NCBI RefSeq assembly: GCF_000423745.1
Contig: NZ_AUIO01000009.1
Coordinates: 18,717 to 82,716, forward strand
Direction: 5' to 3'
DNA from: Streptococcus plurextorum DSM 22810
GTDB lineage: Bacteria; Bacillota; Bacilli; Lactobacillales; Streptococcaceae
Length of the DNA stretch: 64,000 nt
The notes below the pieces were generated by a model. That model was not told where the DNA came from and searched no databases. It worked only from the letters and a program-made list of their open reading frames with translations. A program made the translations under genes and the position numbers. Position 1 is the stretch's first letter. The number at the start of each line of letters is the position of its first letter. Shown here piece by piece: positions 15,938-24,380 of this stretch.

Positions 15938-16264
15938 TTATTTTTCTAAGCATTCAATTAGCAAGCCATCGGGCAATCTTAACCAACACCCCTCTTTATC
16001 CAACTGTTCAACGCCATATTTCGTAATTTTTGATAGAATGTCTTTCTCATCCGAGATCGACAGCGCGAGATGGTCTAACCGCCCAGTTCCACCCAAATCT
16101 CCGATAACTTCATTAATTTGAATGCCTTCTTTAAACCAGCATTTTCGTCGACCTTTATCACCTATAGATTTCACTTCATTCATCAAAAAAAGTGTTCGAC
16201 AAAGATCCACATACCAATCATAGTGAGTAGTTGCAATAGCAACATGATTTAAACTGACAAACAT
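15938..16264 (-). CDS. VOC (glyoxalase/dioxygenase-fold) protein
   Basis: 108-aa protein with one vicinal-oxygen-chelate module. Metal-ligand candidates are the His in LNHVAIA (about residue 7), the His in RLDHLALS, and the Glu in GLLIECLEK at the end. Four further codons exist upstream, but GAGGTG precedes the ATG at 16264. It starts inside the tail of the LacI-type regulator gene (overlap region 16264-16273), so the two are co-translated. Inference: it takes part in the same small-molecule pathway as the divergent aldolase and permease, perhaps as an epimerase or lyase; the reaction is unknown. Confidence 0.8.
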   Translation of the reverse strand: MFVSLNHVAIATTHYDWYVDLCRTLFLMNEVKSIGDKGRRKCWFKEGIQINEVIGDLGGTGRLDHLALSISDEKDILSKITKYGVEQLDKEGCWLRLPDGLLIECLEK

Positions 16265-16272
16265 TTCGCACC

Positions 16273-17268
16273 TCATGTACTTTCTCTTTCAACAAGCATA
16301 GAATTATAAACTAGATGCTTTGCCACTCTTGGATATGACGATTTGCTTTTTAAAGACTCTATCAACATCTGAGCCGCTTTAACACCAATTTCTACAGCTG
16401 GTATCTCCATAGCAGTCATCGAAGTCTCTAACATCGCACCAATCTCTTGTCCAGTCAAACTAATTAGCCTCACATCCTTCGGAACCCTCTTCCCTCTCTC
16501 TTTCAAGGCTCTCAAAGCTCCTATCCCTTGCATATCCACCGCCGCAATGATAGCATCTAACTCTGGATTCTTTTCCAACAACTCTAGAGTACAGGAATAA
16601 CCATAAGTCATCGTATTGAATGCCCCTTCTTGCTCAGTTATCGTTTCTAGCAACCCTCTTGATCGGATTTCTTTTTTATATCCCTCATAACGCTCCCTAT
16701 AAGGTGCTAGTCGCAACTCACCGTTGATTAAACCTATGTGACGACAGCCTTTATTCACAAAATACCTTACCGCTTCACGCGCACTACTACGATAATCAAC
16801 TGTCACACTACTAATCTCTGCAATTTGTTTACGCATAATCTGCATCACAGGCAAGCCGCTGGCTTGAATATCACAGATAAGCTTTTTATTCTGTCCTGTA
16901 GCGGCAATAATAATACCATCTACAAAGCCATTACGTAATCGATTTAAGTACTCTTTTTCGAACAATTCCGAATCTTCGGTATGACAAATGAGTGTCGCAA
17001 ACCCTTCTTTGGTTGCCATCTCCTCAATGCCTTTAATAATCTCTGCAAATGCTGTCAAATGCAAGTGGGGCACTAACACCCCAATGGTATTCCTTTTCCC
17101 TTGTCGTAAACCTTTCGCTAAAATATTCGGCTGGTAACTAAGCTCTTTAACAGCCTCTAGAATTCTAGCTTTTGTCTCAGGGTGAACGTAAGAAGAATTG
17201 TTTAATGCTCTAGATACCGTACTAACGTCCACACAGGCTAATTTAGCAACATCTTTTAAAGTAGCCAT
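16273..17268 (-). CDS. LacI/GalR-family regulator
   Basis: 331 aa. The helix-turn-helix and hinge occupy residues 1-60 (TLKDVAKLACVDVSTVSRALNNSSYVHP then RILEAVKELSYQPN). The rest is the periplasmic-binding-like effector domain. It is divergent from the aldolase and permease genes. A 12-bp palindrome lies between its start and its likely promoter (17283-17294), and a related one sits downstream of the -10 of the aldolase promoter (17437-17448). The obvious inference is that it represses both itself and the divergent pair. The effector is unknown. Confidence 0.9.
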   Translation of the reverse strand: MATLKDVAKLACVDVSTVSRALNNSSYVHPETKARILEAVKELSYQPNILAKGLRQGKRNTIGVLVPHLHLTAFAEIIKGIEEMATKEGFATLICHTEDSELFEKEYLNRLRNGFVDGIIIAATGQNKKLICDIQASGLPVMQIMRKQIAEISSVTVDYRSSAREAVRYFVNKGCRHIGLINGELRLAPYRERYEGYKKEIRSRGLLETITEQEGAFNTMTYGYSCTLELLEKNPELDAIIAAVDMQGIGALRALKERGKRVPKDVRLISLTGQEIGAMLETSMTAMEIPAVEIGVKAAQMLIESLKSKSSYPRVAKHLVYNSMLVEREST

Positions 17269-17282
17269 AAACGCCCCTTTCT

Positions 17283-17294
17283 ACAATCGATTGT
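17283..17294. promoter_or_regulatory. Operator palindrome upstream of the LacI-type regulator gene
   Basis: ACAATCGATTGT, a perfect 12-bp palindrome with a central CG pair, the usual LacI/GalR-family design. Ten of its 12 bases match the operator at 17437-17448. Confidence 0.6.
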
Positions 17295-17397
17295 TTTTCT
17301 TGATTATATCTCTTCTAAAAATAAAAGGCAATATTTTTTAGAAAAAATACTAATATATCAACTTTTCCGCAATTTATTGCAGAAAAGAAAAAATATG

Positions 17398-17426
17398 TTG
17401 ACAGCGCTTTCTTTGGGAGGTATACT
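17398..17426 (+). promoter_or_regulatory. Promoter of the aldolase/permease operon with overlapping cre site
   Basis: -35 TTGACA (17398-17403), 17-base spacer, -10 TATACT (17421-17426). On the opposite strand, 17399-17412 matches the cre consensus at 13 of 14 positions (AGAAAGCGCTGTCA). Its arrangement over the -35 is the same as at the lsr promoter. Confidence 0.75.
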
Positions 17427-17436
17427 CATTTCGTAA

Positions 17437-17448
17437 ACAAACGTTTGT
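17437..17448. promoter_or_regulatory. Operator palindrome downstream of the aldolase promoter
   Basis: ACAAACGTTTGT, a perfect 12-bp palindrome starting 11 bases after the -10, placed to block transcription. Probable target of the divergent LacI-type regulator. Confidence 0.7.
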
Positions 17449-17478
17449 ATAAAATATTAATCTAAAGGAGTCTGTTTT

Positions 17479-18453
17479 ATGGCTAAAGCAAAAAATTTTA
17501 AAACCATCTTTCCTGCTGTATCTGTTCCACTAAACGATGATTATAGCATAAATGAACCCGAATTCCGTGCCTATCTTCGGTGGATAAAGACATTTTATGG
17601 CAAAGGAATGGACGGCCTAGTCTGTAACGGTCACACAGGGGAAATCACTGGTCTAACGCGCGCAGAACGCAAACGCGTCGTTGAGATTTGTGCCGAAGAG
17701 TGTGGGGATGTGATGACTATCGTGTCTGGTGTCAATTGCGAAAATACCACCGAATCCATCGAAATGGCTAAAGAAGCTAAAGAAGCTGGAGCTGATGCTA
17801 TCCTTCTGATGCCACCTCACATGTGGCTACGCTTTGGCATGCACGCTGATGCCCCATTTGAATATGTCAAAGATGTTGCCGAAGGGGCTGATATCGATAT
17901 TGTCATTCACCTCTATCCTGCAACAAGTAAAGCATTTTATCCTGTTGAAACCCTCATCAAAATGTGTAAAGAAATCGATCACGTCAAATCTATCAAGATG
18001 GGGACTCGTATTACTTCTATCTACGAACACGATGTGCGCCTATTGCGCCAGGAATGCCCTGATATTTCGCTCATCACTTGCCATGATGAAACACTCTGTG
18101 TTAGCTGGTTCCCTGGCATGGATGGCGCCTTAATTGGATTTGCAGGATGTGTCCCTGAAATCATTTGCCCTGCTCGCGAAGTATTCGCTAATCCTGAACA
18201 ACACACCTTAAAGGAAGCTCAAGACTGGTCTGACCGTATCTACCATATCTCTCAAGCAATCTACGGTGGCGGACAACCTTCCGGAGAAGCGCATGCTCGC
18301 TTGAAGGAAGCTCTTGTTCAACGTGGTATTTTCAGCTCTGGTCTCATGAGAAAACCAGTTTTACCTTTAAATCAAGAGGAAAAAGATTGGATAAAACTTG
18401 GTCTTGAAAGAAGCAACCTTCCTGAAGTAGACATGTCTCAGTTTGCTCAATAA
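17479..18453 (+). CDS. DHDPS/NAL-family class I aldolase of unknown substrate
   Basis: 324-aa (beta/alpha)8 aldolase of the dihydrodipicolinate synthase / N-acetylneuraminate lyase family. Visible active-site parts: GHTGE (residues 51-55), Tyr146 in HLYPAT, and the Schiff-base Lys173 in KSIKMGT. The family splits or makes 2-keto acids such as pyruvate adducts. It is longer than DapA (about 290), with a C-terminal extension containing YGGGQPSGEAHARLKEAL, so lysine biosynthesis is unlikely. It shares an operon with an Nramp-like permease and is controlled by a LacI-type regulator and probably CcpA, which points to catabolism of an imported acid. The start follows AAAGGAG. Confidence 0.88.
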   Translation: MAKAKNFKTIFPAVSVPLNDDYSINEPEFRAYLRWIKTFYGKGMDGLVCNGHTGEITGLTRAERKRVVEICAEECGDVMTIVSGVNCENTTESIEMAKEAKEAGADAILLMPPHMWLRFGMHADAPFEYVKDVAEGADIDIVIHLYPATSKAFYPVETLIKMCKEIDHVKSIKMGTRITSIYEHDVRLLRQECPDISLITCHDETLCVSWFPGMDGALIGFAGCVPEIICPAREVFANPEQHTLKEAQDWSDRIYHISQAIYGGGQPSGEAHARLKEALVQRGIFSSGLMRKPVLPLNQEEKDWIKLGLERSNLPEVDMSQFAQ

Positions 18454-18476
18454 AGTCTAAAATATGAGGTAATCTT

Positions 18477-19729
18477 ATGCCTAAAGACACACAACTGGAC
18501 CACAATTCAGTCAAGAAACTAACTTTCCGTGAAATTTTAAAACGCATCGGCCCAGGACTAATCTTAACAGGTGTGGTCATCGGTCCAGGAAATATTACCA
18601 CCTCTGCTATGTTAGGCGCTAACTACGGATATCAACTTCTTTGGCTAGTTATTCCTATCATTTTCATGGGGACCACTTTTATGCTGACCTCCTACCGTAT
18701 TTCGATGCTCACCGGTCGGCCAATTCTCCATGCTATTCGGTACTATTATGGTTCTGTAGTAGCAGCCTTCGTTGGTATAGCTCTCTTTCTTTCCTGCCTC
18801 TTTTTTACACTGGGAAATATTACCGGTACCGGAGCCGGAATGAGCTTAATTTTCGGCATTGATTGGAAATTAGGGGCACTTATCATGTTGGCGATTCTTC
18901 TGTATTGCTACTTCAGTAAGGGCGTTTACTCAAAAGTCGAAAAAGGAATTCTTATTTGCATTCTAGGTATGATCCTTGCTTTCTACGCTACTTTAGTCGC
19001 ATCAGGTGGCCCTAACTTAGGTGAAATGACTAAGGGATTCGTCACATGGAAACTACCTACTGGTAGCTTAACCACTGCTCTAGCCTATATCTCCACCAAC
19101 GCAGCTGTTACAGCTGGTATCTATGGCACCTATCTGGGCTGTGAAAAAAAATGGAAAAAAGAAGATTTATTTAATGGTGCCATGTTTTGGGATGCAATCG
19201 CTCATGTCGTAACAGTTGTTCTCATTTCGGGAGCAATTATTCTCGTCGGCGCTATCGTACTCCACCCTCAACATATCGCCATTAAAGCACCTGCCCAATT
19301 AGCTGATTTATTAGTGCCATTTTTAGGACAAACCGCTAAATATGTTATGGGAATCGCTCTGTTGGGCGCGGGATTTTCTTCCTTATTAGGGAATACTCAA
19401 CGTGGTATGGTACTATTAAACGCTGGATTAAACAAAGATGTTTCTTTGGAATCAAAATTAATCCGTTGGGGATGTTTAGCTTGTTTAGCATTTGCCTGTA
19501 TTATCTGTTTCACCTATAACGGTTCTCCAACACAATTAATTTTTTTAGCTAATGTTGCCACTGCTATCGCAACTCCTACAGCCGGCCTATTTGTCACCTT
19601 GATGATTTGGCGTAAGGACTGCACCAAGATGTCAAAGCCCCTTTGCTACTGCAAATAGCCATGACTATTAGCTATTGCTTTGTTCTTGTTATGACTTTTT
19701 CAGCTTTATCAAAGCTCTTCGGTCAATAA
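18477..19729 (+). pseudogene. Nramp-like permease with a frameshifted C-terminus and no metal-binding motifs
   Basis: Membrane protein of the Nramp superfamily, about 10 hydrophobic segments, beginning LKRIGPGLILTGVVIGPGNITTSAM. Canonical Nramp metal transporters have DPGN in TM1 and MPHN in TM6; here TM1 reads GPGN and the TM6 region reads AGIYGTYLG. It therefore belongs to a divergent clade probably not carrying Mn or Fe. The open frame stops at 19658 (393 aa, ending KMSKPLCYCK). In the -1 frame the sequence continues VKAPLLLQIAMTISY...FSALSKLFGQ to a stop at 19727-19729, a good last membrane helix. I infer a one-base loss near 19620-19632. Whether the truncated protein works is unknown. 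Confidence 0.75.
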
Positions 19730-19735
19730 TAATCC

Positions 19736-19763
19736 AAAAATCCTCCCATTAAGGAGGATTTTT
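19736..19763. terminator. Bidirectional terminator between the permease and gtfA
   Basis: 11-bp stem AAAAATCCTCC/GGAGGATTTTT with a 6-base loop and T tracts on both strands. It serves the plus-strand permease operon and the minus-strand msm operon. Confidence 0.85.
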
Positions 19764-19773
19764 CTTGTCAGCC

Positions 19774-21219
19774 TTAGTCAAAAGAGACAACTTGCCCATT
19801 TTCTGTCACTGAATAGGTTAGACCTGCTAGGTCTAAGTGTGCTTCTGCGATGACGCTACGGTCAGCATTATAACGGCGGATAATAATGGTTGTGTCACTC
19901 GGTGTGTCAACCTCGATACCACCATCAAGATCAAAAGCTGCGCTCTTATTACGATAAGTGAAGAGATTGAGAAGTGCCTTAACGACTGGACGTTCCACTT
20001 CTTGGGCAATTTCCTCCTCCGTGTAATAATGACGGTTAATATTGCGCCCTTCTTTGGTATTTTCAAGTAATTCCAAATCATTCTTGCCAGCCAAGAAACC
20101 AACGTAGTAAACCTGCGGGATACCTGGTGCAAAAGCTTGAATCAGACGCGCCAAGAAATACTTCTTGTCGTTATCACCAAGAGCCGAATAATAAGTAGAG
20201 TTTATCTGGTAAATATCTAAATTGTTGTATTCTGCAGATGAATATTTACGTTTAACATTAGCCCCCACTTTATAGAGCTCATTTGATGCAAAATCAATCT
20301 CCTCATCAGTCAGGATATCTTTCACATCAACAACACCAATGCCATCATGTGTATCAAGTGTCGTGAACTGCTTCATCGGACTCATCGTCAACCATTTGGC
20401 CAATTGATTGGTATGGGTCGAGTAAAGCGCATGAAGGGTTACCATCGGAAGGGCAAAATCATAGACGTAGTAATCATGTTCGGCAATCTTAAACTGGATG
20501 GTGTAATGCTCATGAATTTCTGGCAAAAGCTCCGCTCCGTATTCCGCAGCCATATCACGTACCTTGTCAAGCAAATCCCAAATTTCTGGCTCTACAAAGA
20601 AATCATTGGTGTCTAACTTCTTGATCGCATAAGCAAAAGCATCTAAACGAATAAGATCACAACCATTTGATGCCAAGTGCTCAATAGTGCGACGAATAAA
20701 GTTCATTGTGACTTCTTTCGTCACATCAAGGTCAATTTGCTCTTCACCAAAAGTATTCCAAAGGTGTTCTGTAGTCCCATCTGCAAATGTAATCTCTTGC
20801 TTAGGGGCACGATCTTTGCGCTTATAAATCAAATCCACATCAGCTTGGGTTGGTCGATTTTCAGGCCAAAATTTATCCCAATTCAAGAACAAGTCCTTGT
20901 ACTCACTGGCTTCATGCTTTTCTTGATAATCTTTATAGTACTTAGACTGACGAGAAATATGGTTAATCATAAAATCAAACATGAGGTAGTATTTTTCACC
21001 CAATCGTTTGATATCGTCCCAATCTCCAAACGCAGGATCAACATCTTCATAATCCACTGGGGCAAAGCCTCGATCGCCAGTTGACGGGAAAAATGGCAGA
21101 AGGTGTACACCGCCTACAGCCTCACCAAAATAGCGTTCTAAAATCAGGTCAAGCTCTTTTAAGTTTTTACCCATACTATCTGAGTAAGTAATTAACATGG
21201 TTTTATTTTGAATGCCCAT
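19774..21219 (-). CDS. gtfA: Sucrose phosphorylase
   Basis: GH13 sucrose phosphorylase, 481 aa, the usual GtfA length. It converts sucrose and phosphate to glucose 1-phosphate and fructose. Residues seen: [13 protein letters not shown] near the start, nucleophile Asp in LIRLDAFAY, acid/base Glu in LPEIHEHY, and [12 protein letters not shown]. It is the last gene of the msm operon, downstream of msmG. In S. mutans dexB and msmK follow gtfA; here neither does, so the ATPase MsmK must be encoded elsewhere. Confidence 0.95.
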   Translation of the reverse strand: MGIQNKTMLITYSDSMGKNLKELDLILERYFGEAVGGVHLLPFFPSTGDRGFAPVDYEDVDPAFGDWDDIKRLGEKYYLMFDFMINHISRQSKYYKDYQEKHEASEYKDLFLNWDKFWPENRPTQADVDLIYKRKDRAPKQEITFADGTTEHLWNTFGEEQIDLDVTKEVTMNFIRRTIEHLASNGCDLIRLDAFAYAIKKLDTNDFFVEPEIWDLLDKVRDMAAEYGAELLPEIHEHYTIQFKIAEHDYYVYDFALPMVTLHALYSTHTNQLAKWLTMSPMKQFTTLDTHDGIGVVDVKDILTDEEIDFASNELYKVGANVKRKYSSAEYNNLDIYQINSTYYSALGDNDKKYFLARLIQAFAPGIPQVYYVGFLAGKNDLELLENTKEGRNINRHYYTEEEIAQEVERPVVKALLNLFTYRNKSAAFDLDGGIEVDTPSDTTIIIRRYNADRSVIAEAHLDLAGLTYSVTENGQVVSFD

Positions 21220-21249
21220 TGTAAGTCCTCTATGTCTTTTATTGATAGC

Positions 21250-22077
21250 TTATTTAACCGCTCCACTTGTCATACCAGAAATGATATTTTTCTGGAAGAT
21301 TAAGTAGACGATTAGTATCGGGATGATACCGACAACGTAGGAAGCAAAGCTTGGTCCGTAGTCACTAAAATACATGCCTTGGTAGTTATATTGGAAAAGA
21401 GGCATTGTCCACATGCTTTGATCTCGATTCAAGACTAACAGAGGCAAAAGGAAGTCATTCCACACCCAGAGAGCATTGATGATTAAGACGGTTGCATGCA
21501 TAGGTTTCATCAACGGGAAGATGATTTTCCAATACATGGTAAATTTTCCAGCCCCATCAATTTCTGCAGCCTCATCCATGCCACGCGGCACAATCGTTTT
21601 GATATAACCAACATAGAGAAAGAGTGTCTGAGGCACAGCATAGGCAAGGTATAAGATAATCAACCCTACTGTATTGCTTAGGCCCAAATTAGACATCAGC
21701 TTAGTCATTGGAATCATGATAACTTGGAAGGGCACAAAAATCCCCAAAATCAATAAGATATACATGATCGCAAAAGATTTCCGACTGTCCATATGGCGTG
21801 CAATAGCAAAGGCAGCCATAGGGATGGCAGCAATGATTAAGGCGACGCTGACCACCGTGATAAGCGCCGAATTGGTAAAGTACTGAACGACACCATCTTC
21901 AAAGAGACGCGTGTAATTGTCTAGGGTGAATTCTTCTGGTAAACCGAAGAAATTTCCTGTGATTTCACGAGTCGGCTTAAAGGAGCTGATGATGGTCATC
22001 ACTAAAGGAACCAACATCAAAAGAATGCCTGAAAAGAGAATGAGGTAAACCCACCAGTTTCGTTGTTTATGTTGCAT
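21250..22077 (-). CDS. msmG: MsmG, multiple-sugar ABC permease
   Basis: 275-aa permease of the MalG class, six membrane segments. The EAA loop is visible as EAAEIDGAGKFTMYWKIIFPLMKP, which contacts the ATPase. It carries raffinose, melibiose and isomaltose-type oligosaccharides in S. mutans. The frame runs 33 codons further upstream inside msmF, but GAGGTGATTAAG precedes the ATG at 22077, giving a normal N-terminus. Confidence 0.92.
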   Translation of the reverse strand: MQHKQRNWWVYLILFSGILLMLVPLVMTIISSFKPTREITGNFFGLPEEFTLDNYTRLFEDGVVQYFTNSALITVVSVALIIAAIPMAAFAIARHMDSRKSFAIMYILLILGIFVPFQVIMIPMTKLMSNLGLSNTVGLIILYLAYAVPQTLFLYVGYIKTIVPRGMDEAAEIDGAGKFTMYWKIIFPLMKPMHATVLIINALWVWNDFLLPLLVLNRDQSMWTMPLFQYNYQGMYFSDYGPSFASYVVGIIPILIVYLIFQKNIISGMTSGAVK

Positions 22078-22087
22078 CTTAATCACC

Positions 22088-22963
22088 TCACACTTCAAAT
22101 TTTCGAGAGACAGAAATCTGGATAATCGACATGATAGCGATAATGACAAACAAGATAACTGCCAAAGCGTTAGCATAAGAGAACTTGTTGTCTGTAAAGG
22201 CGTAGTTATACACGAGAAGTCCTAGGGATTCTGTTTTCCCATCTGGACCACCGCTGGTCAGTGAGAAAATCAAATCAAATGCTGTCAATCCTGATTTTAA
22301 AGCCATGATAAAGACCATTGAAATTGATGGCAATAAGTAAGGCAACTCAATATTAAAGAATCTTTGACTCTTATTTGCCCCATCAATTTCTGCAGCTTCC
22401 ACAATTTCAGACGGAATACTCTGAAGTCCCGCAAGGAAAATGATAATCGGCATAGCCAACCCTTGCCAGAGAGCTACAAAAATAACAGCTGGAATAACAG
22501 TCTTTTCTTGCACCAAGAGGTTTTCCTTTAGCCATTCAATACCAAGCACTTCACCAATTTGTGGCAATCCATAGTTGAAAATCTGCGTAAAAATCAATCC
22601 TAAAGTGACTGTTGATAGCACTGCTGGGAAGAAATACCAGGTCCTAAAGAAACCCAGTGCTTTGATTTTACGATTAAGAAGATTGGCCATAAAAATGCCG
22701 ATCACAATTTCCCCGACCACTAAGCCGATAGTGAATAGAATCGTAAAGAAAATACTGGTATAAAAATGCTTGTCCTGCAAAACATCAACGTAATTTTGAA
22801 GACCAATGATACGGTAGCTAGAGGTTAAGCCATTCCAGTCAGTCAAACTGTAAAATATCCCGTTAAATAATGGGTAAAAGAAGAAGACCAACTGTAACAC
22901 TAGCGGTACAAGAACAAAGATATAAGGCCAATATTTGGCAATAAAACCTTTATTTTTTGACAT
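22088..22963 (-). CDS. msmF: MsmF, multiple-sugar ABC permease
   Basis: 291-aa permease of the MalF class with six to seven membrane segments and the EAA loop EAAEIDGANKSQRFFNIELPYL. Partner of MsmG. The start follows AAAGGAG. A terminator-like hairpin lies between msmE and this gene (23072-23121), which would lower permease expression relative to the binding protein. Confidence 0.92.
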   Translation of the reverse strand: MSKNKGFIAKYWPYIFVLVPLVLQLVFFFYPLFNGIFYSLTDWNGLTSSYRIIGLQNYVDVLQDKHFYTSIFFTILFTIGLVVGEIVIGIFMANLLNRKIKALGFFRTWYFFPAVLSTVTLGLIFTQIFNYGLPQIGEVLGIEWLKENLLVQEKTVIPAVIFVALWQGLAMPIIIFLAGLQSIPSEIVEAAEIDGANKSQRFFNIELPYLLPSISMVFIMALKSGLTAFDLIFSLTSGGPDGKTESLGLLVYNYAFTDNKFSYANALAVILFVIIAIMSIIQISVSRKFEV

Positions 22964-23071
22964 AAAAGACTCCTTTAATGCGTTATTAATTTCATTATAT
23001 CATTTTCTGAAAATTCCATGAAATCAATAATGATTTCTACCGCCTCTGATAACCAAGAGACGATCCTAGCT

Positions 23072-23121
23072 AAGAAATAAAAGACTAGAGCAACCAGTAA
23101 CGCTGTATGCCCTAGTCTCTT
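23072..23121 (-). terminator. Intra-operon attenuating terminator between msmE and msmF
   Basis: Minus strand stem AGACTAG...CTAGTCT with further pairs near the loop, followed by TTTTATTTCTT. It lies in a 165-bp gap within an otherwise tight operon. Confidence 0.65.
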
Positions 23122-23128
23122 TTCTTAT

Positions 23129-24370
23129 CTATTTTTTCATTGGGTCAAAGAAGGCATTCAAATCAGTTGCCAATTCTTTTGCATCTGGATTTTTAACCGT
23201 TTCAACTGTGATGTTCCAGAACTCGTCTTCTGATTCCCATTCAGATTGCAACCATACAACGTGTTGAGGGGTGAAGGCAAATTGAGTTACCCCTTCAATT
23301 TCAGTAAATTTACCTTCTGTATCCACACCGTTAACAGATGTTGGAGAACCGTCTACATCATAATATTTTTGGAATACTTTTGGACTAGAGAGGTAAGCCA
23401 AGAATTTTTTAGCCTCTTCTGGGTGTTTTGTGCTTTTCGCAATTGAAAGAGCCATATCTGCTGCACCGATGGTGTACTCTTTACCTGCTTCATCACTTGG
23501 GAAGGCAAACATGCCGTACTCGAAGTCTGGTTTTTGCTGGTTAATCACTGCAGCTGCCCAAGTTCCTTGAGGCATCATCAACGCATCTCCAGAGGCAAAT
23601 GCTGCAACTGCGTCAGCATATTTAGCGCCCGCAAATCCTTTTTGACCATTGTCTGTCAATAAGCTCAAACGCGCAGTGACGTCTTCAGTTGTCTTAGCAG
23701 AACCATCGATAGCACCTTTTCCACTACGAATAAGAAGATCTTCTGCGCCATCAAAGCCACCAGCTACTGTTACCCATGCCAACTGGTGGTAACCATTCAA
23801 TGACCATGAATCATTAAGAGAAAGGGCAAATGGTGCAGCTGAGTCTTTTTCTTTGATGGTCTTCACAAGTGCTTCAAATTCTGCATAAGTTGTTGGCACC
23901 TTCAAACCAAGCTCTTCAAATTTTGTTTTGTTATAGTAAATACCGTAAGCATTGGCATTGAGCGGTAGCGAGTACAGTTTACCATCTACGGCATAAGTCT
24001 CCGCAGCGCCGTCCTTCAAGTTTGATAGCCCAGCATCTGCATCAATTTCAAGGAAACGTCCATCTGCTGCATAACCTTTGAAATCCGCATTTTGTGGATA
24101 GATGTTAATAATATCTGGTGCTTCATTGTTTGCCATACGTGTTTTGAGAACGGTTCCTGAATCTGGTACACTGACAAAATCAATATCAATATTTGGATTC
24201 TCTTTTTCAAAATCAGCAACAATTTCTTTCAAAGTTGCTTGCATTTCAGGTTTTTGAGAAAAGAACTCCAATTTCACGGCATCACTACTTTGACCACCAT
24301 TGCCACAAGCAACTAGGAAAGAAGCAAAGCTACATACCGCTGCACATTTTAAAACTGTTTTGAATTTCAT
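23129..24370 (-). CDS. msmE: MsmE, multiple-sugar-binding lipoprotein
   Basis: Family 1 extracellular solute-binding lipoprotein, 413 aa. Lipobox FLVAC lies at about residue 22. The mature part shows the oligosaccharide-binder pattern (VSVPDSGTVLKTRMANNEAPDIINIYP, MPQGTWAAAVINQ). The chosen start at 24370 follows AGGAGATT; 20 upstream codons belong to the end of aga. It delivers alpha-galactosides and related sugars to MsmFG. Confidence 0.93.
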   Translation of the reverse strand: MKFKTVLKCAAVCSFASFLVACGNGGQSSDAVKLEFFSQKPEMQATLKEIVADFEKENPNIDIDFVSVPDSGTVLKTRMANNEAPDIINIYPQNADFKGYAADGRFLEIDADAGLSNLKDGAAETYAVDGKLYSLPLNANAYGIYYNKTKFEELGLKVPTTYAEFEALVKTIKEKDSAAPFALSLNDSWSLNGYHQLAWVTVAGGFDGAEDLLIRSGKGAIDGSAKTTEDVTARLSLLTDNGQKGFAGAKYADAVAAFASGDALMMPQGTWAAAVINQQKPDFEYGMFAFPSDEAGKEYTIGAADMALSIAKSTKHPEEAKKFLAYLSSPKVFQKYYDVDGSPTSVNGVDTEGKFTEIEGVTQFAFTPQHVVWLQSEWESEDEFWNITVETVKNPDAKELATDLNAFFDPMKK

Positions 24371-24380
24371 AAGTAATCTC

